Positions 33,574 through 41,197 of a stretch of 64,000 nt of DNA are shown here, piece by piece. Position 1 is the first letter of the stretch. Each line of letters starts with the position of its first letter. The notes under the pieces were generated by a model. The model was not told the origin of the DNA and did no database searches. It saw only the letters and a list, made by a program, of their open reading frames with translations. Origin of the DNA: Edaphobacter sp. (GTDB lineage Bacteria; Acidobacteriota; Terriglobia; Terriglobales; Acidobacteriaceae); NCBI RefSeq assembly GCF_028283685.1, contig NZ_JAPWKF010000004.1, positions 124,001 to 188,000 of the forward strand, in the 5' to 3' direction. The position numbers and the translations under genes are program-made.

Positions 33574-34467
33574 GTGCTTCGAACATTTGTCTGCGCCTGT
33601 ATGCTTTTCTGCCTCTCTCTTTCCGGCTTCTGCCAGTCCTCGTCCCTCGAGCAGTACTTCAAGGGTAAGGAGGTTACGGTCAAGCTCGACTTGCCGGGGA
33701 CGCAACGCGGCGTGGACCTCAAATTCAGCGATTCGTCACCCATGAACTGGAAGGAATACTCCTCAAGAATCAAGGCCAACGGCGTTTCCATTCATAAAGG
33801 AGACGTCGCGCGTATTACAAACTTCGTGGTCAAAAAAGACATGATTGAGCTGCAGCTCGACGGCGGCGGATTCGGCACCTTCGGCGATGACTCTACCACC
33901 ACCGTCAGCCCAAGGATCGAAGGCAAGAGCGACTACGAGCGCGATCTCGAACGGCAGCTGGATCGTACGACCGACCCGGAGCAGCGCAGACGGATACAGA
34001 ACGATCTTGATCGTGCGCGTTCGAAACGAGAGAGCCAGAACTCACGAAATTCGGGAGACGCCCAGATTGCCAGCCAGATCAAGGCGCAGCAGGTTGCGGA
34101 CAAGCGCCTGCGCGGCGGCTCCCGCTTCAATCTGCGTTGGCAGGGAACAATTCCGCCGGACCTTCGCAACCCGGAGGCCGTGATGTCCCTGCTGGCGGAG
34201 TATCTCAGCTTCGATGCTCCCGGCCAGATGGCCCCATCGGGCTCCGCGGAGGTTGCGCAGAAGCCCGACTCTCCGGTCTCGCAGCTGCATCGGGGCATGA
34301 CCGTCGACGAAGTTGCGAAGCTGCTGGGGCAGGGCAAGCTTCTCTCGGAGAGCGTGTCTGCGGATGGCCTCAAGACGCAGGTCTACGAATATTCCGGCTC
34401 GGGCATGACCACTCAGGTCACATGCGTGGAGGGGGTCGTCATCAAGTATTCGATGGCCTCGCACTAG
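33574..34467 (+). CDS. Secreted protein of unknown function with SmpA-like C-terminal segment
   Basis: The protein has 297 residues from GTG 33574. Signal peptide MLRTFVCACMLFCLSLSGFC is followed by a beta-rich region (LEQYFKGKEVTVKLDLPGTQ, KGDVARITNFVVKKDMIELQ), a charged helical segment at about 115-165 (YERDLERQLDRTTDPEQRRR), and a C-terminal segment SQLHRGMTVDEVAKLLGQGK ... KTQVYEY. The last piece resembles the SmpA/OmlA (BamE-like) beta-alpha fold, in which G-M-T-x-x-E-V is common. I know no named family for the whole protein. It is probably periplasmic. Confidence 0.7.
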   Translation: MLRTFVCACMLFCLSLSGFCQSSSLEQYFKGKEVTVKLDLPGTQRGVDLKFSDSSPMNWKEYSSRIKANGVSIHKGDVARITNFVVKKDMIELQLDGGGFGTFGDDSTTTVSPRIEGKSDYERDLERQLDRTTDPEQRRRIQNDLDRARSKRESQNSRNSGDAQIASQIKAQQVADKRLRGGSRFNLRWQGTIPPDLRNPEAVMSLLAEYLSFDAPGQMAPSGSAEVAQKPDSPVSQLHRGMTVDEVAKLLGQGKLLSESVSADGLKTQVYEYSGSGMTTQVTCVEGVVIKYSMASH

Positions 34468-34535
34468 TAAACGCGCGCTCAGGCTCTCCCGGCAGGCACA
34501 CGCCAGATTATCCACGAATGTGATAGCGTGATAAG

Positions 34536-34556
34536 CCTCGCTTATGGATAGCGAGG
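34536..34556 (+). promoter_or_regulatory. 7-base-pair hairpin just upstream of the acyl-CoA dehydrogenase start
   Basis: CCTCGCT-TATGGAT-AGCGAGG forms a perfect 7-bp stem. It ends next to an ATG at 34557, 15 bases before the preferred ATG 34572. It could hide the GAGG ahead of the first ATG and push initiation to the second, which has its own GGAGGGG site. Confidence 0.3.
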
Positions 34557-34571
34557 ATGGGAGGGGCGTGG

Positions 34572-35729
34572 ATGTTTGGTTTGACCGGAGAGCAGGAGCA
34601 GCTGCGGAGGGAGGTGCGGGCCTTCGCAGAGCGCGAGATCGCGCCGCACGTCATGGAGTGGGACGAGAAGAGCGAGTTCCCGCATGACGTAGTGAAGAAG
34701 CTGGGCGAGATGGGCCTGATGGGGGTCATCTTCCCTGAAGATCTTGGCGGGACGGGCATGGGCTATGTCGAATATGTCCTCGCCATCGAAGAGCTATCCC
34801 GAGTCGACGGTAGCGTTGGCATCATTGTTGCCGCGCACAATTCTCTCTGCACCAACCACATCATGCTTGCAGGCGACGACGAGCAGCGCCATCGCTGGAT
34901 TCCGCGGCTGGCCAGCGGAGAATGGCTCGGTGCATGGGGGCTCACCGAGCCGGGTTCGGGCTCCGACGCTGGTGGTGCGCGGACCACGGCAACGAAGAAG
35001 GGCGATAGATGGGTGCTCAACGGTTCGAAGACCTTCATCACGAATGGCAGCTACGCCAACTGCGCCGTCGTGCTGGCCGTGACCGACAAGGAGAAAGGGA
35101 CTCATGGCGGCGTCTCGGCCTTTCTCGTTGAGCGGGGTACGCCCGGCTTTCGCTCCGGCAAGAAAGAGAACAAGCTTGGCCTGCGCGCAAGTGATACGGC
35201 GGAGCTGATCTTTGAGAACTGCGAGATCCCGGAGGAAAACCTGATCGGGGGCCTTGGAGACGGATTCAAAGACGCCATGCGGGTGCTCGATGGCGGCCGC
35301 ATCTCGATTGCGGCACTAAGTCTCGGCATAGGACGCGGCGCGCTCGACGCTGCGATGAAGTACGCAAAGGAGAGGCGGCAGTTCGGAAAGACGATCAGCG
35401 AGTTCCAGGCGATCCAGTTCAAGCTGGCCGATATGGCGACCGAGCTGGATGCAGCGTGGCTGCTGACCATGCGCGCCGCACAGATGAAGGACGCTAAGCA
35501 GAAGGTGACGCTGGAATCCGCGATGGCCAAGCTCTACGCCAGCGAAGCAGCCTGTCGTATCTGCGACGAAGGCGTACAGATTCACGGTGGCTACGGATTT
35601 ATCAAGGATTATCCGGCGGAGAAGTTCTATCGCGATGTGCGGCTCTGCCCCATTGGAGAAGGAACCAGCGAGATTCAGCGCATGGTCATCGCACGCGAAC
35701 TGCTGGGCAAGGCTCCCAGCCGCGGGTGA
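34572..35729 (+). CDS. Acyl-CoA dehydrogenase
   Basis: The protein has 385 residues from ATG 34572, which has GGAGG 7 bases upstream. ATG 34557 would add five residues. It starts [20 protein letters not shown]. The two family signatures are [16 protein letters not shown] and [20 protein letters not shown]. The catalytic Glu lies in [23 protein letters not shown] contacts lie in the middle domain ([15 protein letters not shown]). It oxidises acyl-CoA at the alpha-beta bond in fatty-acid or branched-chain degradation. Chain-length preference cannot be read. No other beta-oxidation gene is adjacent. It converges with the kinase gene. Confidence 0.95.
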   Translation: MFGLTGEQEQLRREVRAFAEREIAPHVMEWDEKSEFPHDVVKKLGEMGLMGVIFPEDLGGTGMGYVEYVLAIEELSRVDGSVGIIVAAHNSLCTNHIMLAGDDEQRHRWIPRLASGEWLGAWGLTEPGSGSDAGGARTTATKKGDRWVLNGSKTFITNGSYANCAVVLAVTDKEKGTHGGVSAFLVERGTPGFRSGKKENKLGLRASDTAELIFENCEIPEENLIGGLGDGFKDAMRVLDGGRISIAALSLGIGRGALDAAMKYAKERRQFGKTISEFQAIQFKLADMATELDAAWLLTMRAAQMKDAKQKVTLESAMAKLYASEAACRICDEGVQIHGGYGFIKDYPAEKFYRDVRLCPIGEGTSEIQRMVIARELLGKAPSRG

Positions 35730-35751
35730 TCAGAGTCAGGAGGGTTCGCCG

Positions 35752-38049
35752 CTAGACCTCGAAGGCTTCCCATTGTTCACGGACGCGGTCGACCAGCTCA
35801 TCGAAGGAGTCGGCGTGCCGCACCGTCGCCAGCAGTGGGTCCCAGCGGCTGATCATGGGGTAGTTGATGAATCCCTTCTGGAGAGCCTTCTCCAGCCAGA
35901 GGACCGCGTTGGGCGCATCGCCGATCACCGCATAGCACTGGGCAAAGTTCCAGGAGTAGTGCGGATCGCACTCGGTAATCTGGCTGAGCTCGGGCGTCAT
36001 GGCACGATCCATCCACTCGCGGTCGCCAGTCAGCGCAGCCTGCATCACCGTGCCGATCTGCGAGAAGAAGTGACCGGGATGCATCTCGTCGATCGCACGC
36101 ATCTGTGCCACGGCTTCGTCGTTGCGGCGCAGCAGAGCGAGAATCTGTCCCCGGCACCAGAGCAGCATCGCATTCGTAGGGTCGAGGCGGATTGCGTCAT
36201 CGAACGATGGCAGGGCATCGGCGAACTCCCCTCCCATCAGGGAGAGCAGACCGGGAATGAAGCGATAGACCGGCGTCAGCGGATCGATATCGAGGATGCG
36301 GCGTGCCAGCGGCATGGCGGCATGCGCCTTTCCGCTCAGGCCGCAGACGGCGGAGTACCAGCTCAGGGTGTCGGAGTCGTTGGGGTCGGCGCTGATCGCC
36401 CGTTTCAACAGCCGCACCGCGCGCTGGCTGTCACCCTCCTGCACGCTGATCAGTCCCAGCAGCCGAAAAGCGTGCGCGGACTCCGGATCGAGCTCCAGCG
36501 CCTCGTTCGCGCACTCCCGCGCCCGCGCCAGGTAGGCCATATCGGACGAGATGCCGGCGTTGATGTACTGCCAGTAAACCTGTCCCTTGGCCGCAAGCAG
36601 CAGTGCGTTCTTGCCGACGATGCTCTCGCCGGCATCCAGATACTCGAGTGCACGCGCCAGCGCGTCCTCGGAGTAGTTGAGGATCTCGTGTTTCGCCATC
36701 AGGTAATGGCGATAGGCTTCAGCATCCGGCAGAGGCCTTTCGAGCATATGTTTGTCCTCAGAAGGAGAGAGTTTGATCTTCAATGCAGACACGATCTGGC
36801 GCGAGATGTTTTCCTGGATGTCGAAGACGTCATCCAGGGTTCCATTGAACTTCTCTGCCCAAACCAGGGAGTTATTCTGCGGGTCGATCAACTGCGTTGT
36901 CACACGGATTCTGGCGTTTGTATCCAGCGAGGCGCCCTTGCTGAGACGCACAGAGCCCTCGAGCACATAACGCACATTCAGATCTCGTGCAATCTTCTGT
37001 GGCGAATCTTTCGTCCCCTTCAACTGCATCGCCGATGCTCTGCAGATAATGCGCAGAGCATGCACGCTGGACAGATCGGTGATGATCTCGTCGGTCAGGC
37101 CGTCGCAGAAGTACTGCGCTTCGTTCTCGGCTCCCATGGTGCTGAAGGGAAGCACCACGACGGACGGCGTATCGCGATTCCCGCCGTAGTCGAGCATCAA
37201 CGTCGGCAGAGCGACCGTGAAGGTCGAGCCGGAGGAGGTCAGCGTTCCCAGGGCGGCGATGAATTCCGCCGCATTCTGAAAGCGGTTGGAAGGCTCCTTC
37301 TCCAGTGAGCGCTGCAGCGCGAGCCGCAGGCTGCTCGGCAGGTCGGAGCGAAAGTCGGTGACCGGGCGTGGTGTCAGGTGGACGATCGCATCGAAGACCG
37401 TGTACGGCGTGTCGCCGTTGAACGGCAGCTTGCCGGTGAGCATCTCGTACAGACACACGCCGACGGCCCAGAGATCGGCTCGGTGGTCGACGGGCTTGGA
37501 GTGCACCTGCTCGGGAGCCATATAGCTGATGGTTCCGACGATGATGCCGGTCTCGGTAAGCGCCCGTTGAATATTTGAGCGCCGCGCCAGGCCGAAGTCG
37601 ACGATCTTTACCTGCCCCTCGGGGTTGATGATCAGGTTCGAAGGCTTCACGTCGCGATGGATGATGCCCTTGGAGTGGGCGTGCTGCAGTCCGGAGAGTA
37701 GCTGTGTGGTGAGCACCGAAGCGGTCGCGCTGTCGAGTGGCCCGCGTGTAATGCGCTGGGCCAGTGTCTCGCCGTCGTAGTAGCCCATCACCAGGATGAT
37801 CTGTCCGTCGGGCAGCTCTTCGATGTGATGGATGCGGCAGATGTTCGGATGATCCAGCACGGAGGCAGCGCGTGCCTCTTCCAGCAGGCTATGCTTCTGC
37901 TTGTCGTCAGCCAGCACGGAGGGAGAGAGGCTCTTCAGGGCAACGGTCCGGTGCAGCAGAAGGTCTTCAGCCTTGCAGACAATTCCCATAGCCCCGGCCC
38001 CCAGCTGCTCCAGGACTTTGTAATGCGAGATGGTCTGGCCTTCAACCAT
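35752..38049 (-). CDS. Cytoplasmic Ser/Thr protein kinase with TolB-like domain and TPR repeats
   Basis: ATG 38049 (MVEGQTISHYKVLEQLGAG) is preferred. A TTG seven codons earlier is possible. The product has 765 residues. The kinase domain spans about 9-265: glycine loop LGAGAMGIV, Lys39 in VALK, HRDVKPSN at 131-138, DFG at 151-153 and SYMAPEQ. No transmembrane helix follows. Residues about 290-430 are a FlgO/TolB-N-like domain (SVVVLPFSTMGAENEAQYFC, EGSVRLSKG, QLIDPQNNSLVWAEKFNG). The rest is TPR-like (ALELDPESAHAFRLLGLI, AISADPNDSDTLSWY, DAIRLDPTNAMLLWCRGQIL). It overlaps the stop of the upstream diiron-protein gene by 8 bases, implying coupled translation and a shared function. Confidence 0.92.
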   Translation of the reverse strand: MVEGQTISHYKVLEQLGAGAMGIVCKAEDLLLHRTVALKSLSPSVLADDKQKHSLLEEARAASVLDHPNICRIHHIEELPDGQIILVMGYYDGETLAQRITRGPLDSATASVLTTQLLSGLQHAHSKGIIHRDVKPSNLIINPEGQVKIVDFGLARRSNIQRALTETGIIVGTISYMAPEQVHSKPVDHRADLWAVGVCLYEMLTGKLPFNGDTPYTVFDAIVHLTPRPVTDFRSDLPSSLRLALQRSLEKEPSNRFQNAAEFIAALGTLTSSGSTFTVALPTLMLDYGGNRDTPSVVVLPFSTMGAENEAQYFCDGLTDEIITDLSSVHALRIICRASAMQLKGTKDSPQKIARDLNVRYVLEGSVRLSKGASLDTNARIRVTTQLIDPQNNSLVWAEKFNGTLDDVFDIQENISRQIVSALKIKLSPSEDKHMLERPLPDAEAYRHYLMAKHEILNYSEDALARALEYLDAGESIVGKNALLLAAKGQVYWQYINAGISSDMAYLARARECANEALELDPESAHAFRLLGLISVQEGDSQRAVRLLKRAISADPNDSDTLSWYSAVCGLSGKAHAAMPLARRILDIDPLTPVYRFIPGLLSLMGGEFADALPSFDDAIRLDPTNAMLLWCRGQILALLRRNDEAVAQMRAIDEMHPGHFFSQIGTVMQAALTGDREWMDRAMTPELSQITECDPHYSWNFAQCYAVIGDAPNAVLWLEKALQKGFINYPMISRWDPLLATVRHADSFDELVDRVREQWEAFEV

Positions 38050-38755
38050 AAGCGGGTGCCGGTGCGTCAAACGAGTGCTGGAGGGATGCAGCGTGAAGGC
38101 TCGTCAATTCTTCGAGAATCGCTGCAACCGAATCGATGGTTTGAAAGGCGCTGAGGGCGATGTACTCTTCCTGCTCAGTCGTCAGCGGCATGGCATCGAG
38201 CGTGCTGTTCAACTCGGCGATATGGTGCGGATCATTGTCCGCGTGCTCATGCAGGCAGCGGAAGGCCGACGCAGGCAGACCCGTGCGCCTGCGAATCATC
38301 TCCAGCTCCGCAGCTACGGGGGGCTTTCCCTCAAGGACAATCAGGTATCCGAACACCGCTACGGGATGAATGTTGAGTGCCCAGAAATACTGGGCTCCCA
38401 GAAGGGAAACAACCGCTGCAAGCGGCGTCGCGCCTGCAACCTCTTCCGGCGAGATCCCGAGCGTGCCAATGTCATCCAGCAGCCACGCGTCATGGTCTTT
38501 CTCTTCGAGGATGTGCTCTTCCAGATACTCTGCCACGATAGCTGCCACTGGATCGCCGGGCATCGACAGCGCACGCTCACGCGCGATGCGCATCAGGTCG
38601 ATTCCACCCTTCATGACTCGGTGGAGCTGCACCAGGAACGATGGCAGAATCTCCGCCAGCTGCGGATGGGACCAGAAGGCTTGTGTGGCGGCATGGAGAC
38701 GCGGTTCGGCGAGCCGAATCTTGCTCCAGAGAACGTTACTGTGCGACAGAGACAT
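38042..38755 (-). CDS. Heme-oxygenase-like iron-containing redox enzyme family protein
   Basis: The protein has 237 residues, nearly all helical. Putative metal ligands are in EYLEEHILEEKDHDAWLLDD (E77/E80/H81/E84/E85/H88 region) and CLHEHADNDPHHIAEL (H169, E170, D173, H177/H178), separated by the GYLIVLEGKPP loop. This spacing (E-x-x-x-H then H-E-x-x-D-x-x-H) is what I know from the heme-oxygenase-like diiron oxygenase/TenA-like superfamily (UndA, CADD, SznF and relatives). That superfamily performs oxidations in natural-product, cofactor and fatty-acid chemistry. The substrate is unknown. It is coupled to a Ser/Thr kinase gene and lies close to a lysine-rich small protein. Family placement is by motif only. 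Confidence 0.7.
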   Translation of the reverse strand: MSLSHSNVLWSKIRLAEPRLHAATQAFWSHPQLAEILPSFLVQLHRVMKGGIDLMRIARERALSMPGDPVAAIVAEYLEEHILEEKDHDAWLLDDIGTLGISPEEVAGATPLAAVVSLLGAQYFWALNIHPVAVFGYLIVLEGKPPVAAELEMIRRRTGLPASAFRCLHEHADNDPHHIAELNSTLDAMPLTTEQEEYIALSAFQTIDSVAAILEELTSLHAASLQHSFDAPAPAYG

Positions 38756-38859
38756 GGCTTTCTACGGACGACTCTACGGGTGAAATAGCCTGTTCGGTTT
38801 GGAGAGAAGATAGGCCCAGCAATACGCAGTTGCGCATGCAGGGCCTTCAAACGGTCGAT

Positions 38860-39141
38860 CTAAACAGGGAAGTTCGGCGAGAGGGCATCGTCCTCAGGCT
38901 TAAGAGCTCCCAGCTTGGAACGCAGCTTGATCAGGGTGTTGACCTCTGTTGGGCTGAGCTTGTTGATCACCTTGTGATTGTGCTTCCCCGCATGCTCCTG
39001 AGGAATGACACCGGCAGCTGTCAGCTTTTCAATGTTAGTCTTCTTCGGCGCTGGCTTCTTCACGGCCTTCTTGACGACAGCCTTCTTAGCAGCGACTTTC
39101 TTGGCGGGAGACTTCTTGGCAGGAACTTTTTTGGCAGACAC
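38860..39141 (-). CDS. Histone-H1-like lysine-rich small protein
   Basis: The protein has 93 residues from GTG 39141, with AAGGAG 7 bases upstream. The first ~35 residues are AKK/PAKK repeats (MSAKKVPAKKSPAKKVAAKK), as in histone H1-like DNA-binding tails. The C-terminal ~55 residues form a small folded-looking part (TNIEKLTAAGVIPQEHAGKH, KVINKLSPTEVNTLIKLRSK, then LGALKPEDDA). The L-S-x-x-E-V-x-x-L-I-x-x-(K/R)-x-K-L pattern resembles short domains found next to radical-SAM peptide clusters, but no such enzyme is nearby. It is probably nucleoid associated. It lies upstream of the diiron-protein gene on the same strand. Confidence 0.7.
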   Translation of the reverse strand: MSAKKVPAKKSPAKKVAAKKAVVKKAVKKPAPKKTNIEKLTAAGVIPQEHAGKHNHKVINKLSPTEVNTLIKLRSKLGALKPEDDALSPNFPV

Positions 39142-39290
39142 GATCGTTCTCCTTCATCGACATGAACAGCAAGGGCCCAATGGCCAAGCCAACCTTATGG
39201 CTCAAAACTGTGGTAATACCATTTGTGGAGCTTGGGCAATTGTATACGCCATACTAAGCGAATTCAGTGCCTGCGGGACAGCGCGCGAGA

Positions 39291-41123
39291 TCAAAGTTGC
39301 GGCATCGCGCGCTGATCGGTCCTCGTCGAGAGGATCGGAGATGGATTTTTCCGGCGATCGCGGCGATGCGATCGGGAGTGATTCCGGGGCGGAACGAAGG
39401 CAATGCGCGACTGGTACGCCACCGGCTCCGGATCGAAGTTGCGGTAGAGTGAGGCAGCCGAGAGCCGCCGGGCGGCGTCCGCCAGAAGGCGGTTCATCTC
39501 GAGGTACACCCCGTTGGTCCACCCGAAGCCGACGACGTTGCTCTTGTAGCCGGTTGCCACTTCAACGTTGGCCGATCCGCTGACGACGTTGTACTTCTCC
39601 CTGATCGTTCCATCACGGAGGAAGTTCTCCAGCACGGTTTGTGAAAAGTTGGTTGCAATCCGCGTTGCATCCGGACTGAAGCCGTAGTCCGCGAGCCCCT
39701 TCACCGTCAGCCAGGTGGTAGGCGCCCAGCCGAAGGGGAGGTCCCACTGCGTGCCCGAGTCGAAGTCGCTGGTGGCAAGGCCGCCGGCGCGTTCCAGCAG
39801 AGGCAGGTGCAGGCGAAGCTCCGCCGCCTGCTCATGCGTAGCAAGCCCCGCCCACATGGGATAGAACGTGGTGGCGTAGTTATAGGTCGACTGCTGGGCA
39901 TTCACGAAGTCGTAGTCAAAGAACATGCCCTTCTTCGGATTCCACATCAGGCGATTGATGGTTGCCTTGCGCGCCGCGGCACGACGCCGCCAGGTGGCCG
40001 CCTCTGCGTTGCGTCCCAGCAGGAGCGCGAAGTGCTCCATGTCGCGTTCGTACTTGTACAGCAGGCTATTCAGGCACACCGGGGCGTAGTGGTCGGTCGA
40101 TCCGCTGAACGGCCCGAAGCGGAAGCTGGTATCGAAGCCCGACTCGCGCATCGCACGGTCGCCGCGATAGAACGCAGCTGTGAGGCGGTGTCCATCCACC
40201 CAGGCCCCGGCGCAGACCTTTGAGATACGGACGTCACAGCTGGTCTTGGACAGATCCTCTGCCTCCTGCGGCGTAGGATTCTGCGGCCCGTCGATCAGAT
40301 AACCGGCCTTTACGTTCGGGTGGGCGAGAAGCCAGCGAATCACATCCGTGTAGTACGCGCTGTCGTCGGCCATCTCCGGCACCGGTCCGTTGCCCAGATC
40401 GCTGTAGCGGGCCAGGCCGGTATCTCCGGCGAGATGAGGCGCCGAGGTCCACACGGTATAGTCCTGCTTGGCATATCCGTAGGCCCGCGCCAACCATGCT
40501 CGTGTGACAGGCTTTCCGGCTGGGTGTTCGTAGAGATCCCGAATCATGGAAGTCAGAAACGGCGGCTGCGAGCGCGTCAGGTAATACGTCCGGTTGGCAT
40601 TGAGAACGGAGCCATAGTTTTCGATCTCGAAGAAGAAGTTCTCGATCATGTCGCGGGCGAGGTCCGTACGTTTGTCCTCGATCAGCCCCAGCACGATGAA
40701 GTAGCTGTCCCATCCGTACATCTCGTTGAAGCGTCCGCCCGGGACAACGTAAGGGTGCGGCAGGTAGAGCAGGCCCTCTTGCGGCACCTCGGCCACGGTG
40801 ACGTCGCCCATATGCGCGATCTTGCGTGGCAGCGCTCGCACCTCCACCTTGCACTCTTTTTCCATGGACAGCACCTCTGGAGGAGTCTCCATGCCGACAG
40901 GAAGATAGAGGATAGGGGTGGTGGTGACCTTGGAGTCCACCACAGACTTGCAGCTGGACATGGAGCGCGCGAGCACGTCCCAGTTGGAGTGAATGTAGGT
41001 GAGGATCCTGGCTTTGTCGGCTGTGCTGGGGCCAGCGACCGCAGCGGTCTGGGCAGAGGCAGCGCCTGTAAGCACGCTCAGCAGGCAAAGCAGCAAGATG
41101 GGGATGCGAGCAGCCGATCTCAT
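39291..41123 (-). CDS. Periplasmic trehalase, glycoside hydrolase family 37
   Basis: ATG 41123, with GGAGA 8 bases upstream, gives a signal peptide (MRSAARIPILLLCLLSVLTG ... SAQ). The product has 610 residues. Both trehalase signatures are present: VPGGRFNEMYGWDSYFIVLG and SGTQWDLPFGWAPTTWL. The glycine-rich end block GFGWTNGVYLEMNRLLAD and the DGHRLTAAFYRGDRAMRESG region with acidic residues are also present. It hydrolyses trehalose to glucose. The C-terminus carries an odd ~45-residue Arg-rich tail (NHSRSHRRDRRKNPSP) not typical of the family. It sits downstream of an M28 peptidase and MscL on the same strand. Confidence 0.92.
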   Translation of the reverse strand: MRSAARIPILLLCLLSVLTGAASAQTAAVAGPSTADKARILTYIHSNWDVLARSMSSCKSVVDSKVTTTPILYLPVGMETPPEVLSMEKECKVEVRALPRKIAHMGDVTVAEVPQEGLLYLPHPYVVPGGRFNEMYGWDSYFIVLGLIEDKRTDLARDMIENFFFEIENYGSVLNANRTYYLTRSQPPFLTSMIRDLYEHPAGKPVTRAWLARAYGYAKQDYTVWTSAPHLAGDTGLARYSDLGNGPVPEMADDSAYYTDVIRWLLAHPNVKAGYLIDGPQNPTPQEAEDLSKTSCDVRISKVCAGAWVDGHRLTAAFYRGDRAMRESGFDTSFRFGPFSGSTDHYAPVCLNSLLYKYERDMEHFALLLGRNAEAATWRRRAAARKATINRLMWNPKKGMFFDYDFVNAQQSTYNYATTFYPMWAGLATHEQAAELRLHLPLLERAGGLATSDFDSGTQWDLPFGWAPTTWLTVKGLADYGFSPDATRIATNFSQTVLENFLRDGTIREKYNVVSGSANVEVATGYKSNVVGFGWTNGVYLEMNRLLADAARRLSAASLYRNFDPEPVAYQSRIAFVPPRNHSRSHRRDRRKNPSPILSTRTDQRAMPQL

Positions 41124-41197
41124 CAAAACGTCTCCAGGCACGGTCCGGTCGATCTCTGGGCCTGCTCCTATTGTAGGCAGAGAGGCGGCAGTCCGGG

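Noticed and set aside
35587..37308. 573-codon plus-strand open frame across the kinase gene
   Set aside because: It is antisense to the well-supported kinase/TPR gene, has no recognisable domain, and results from high-GC third-position bias.
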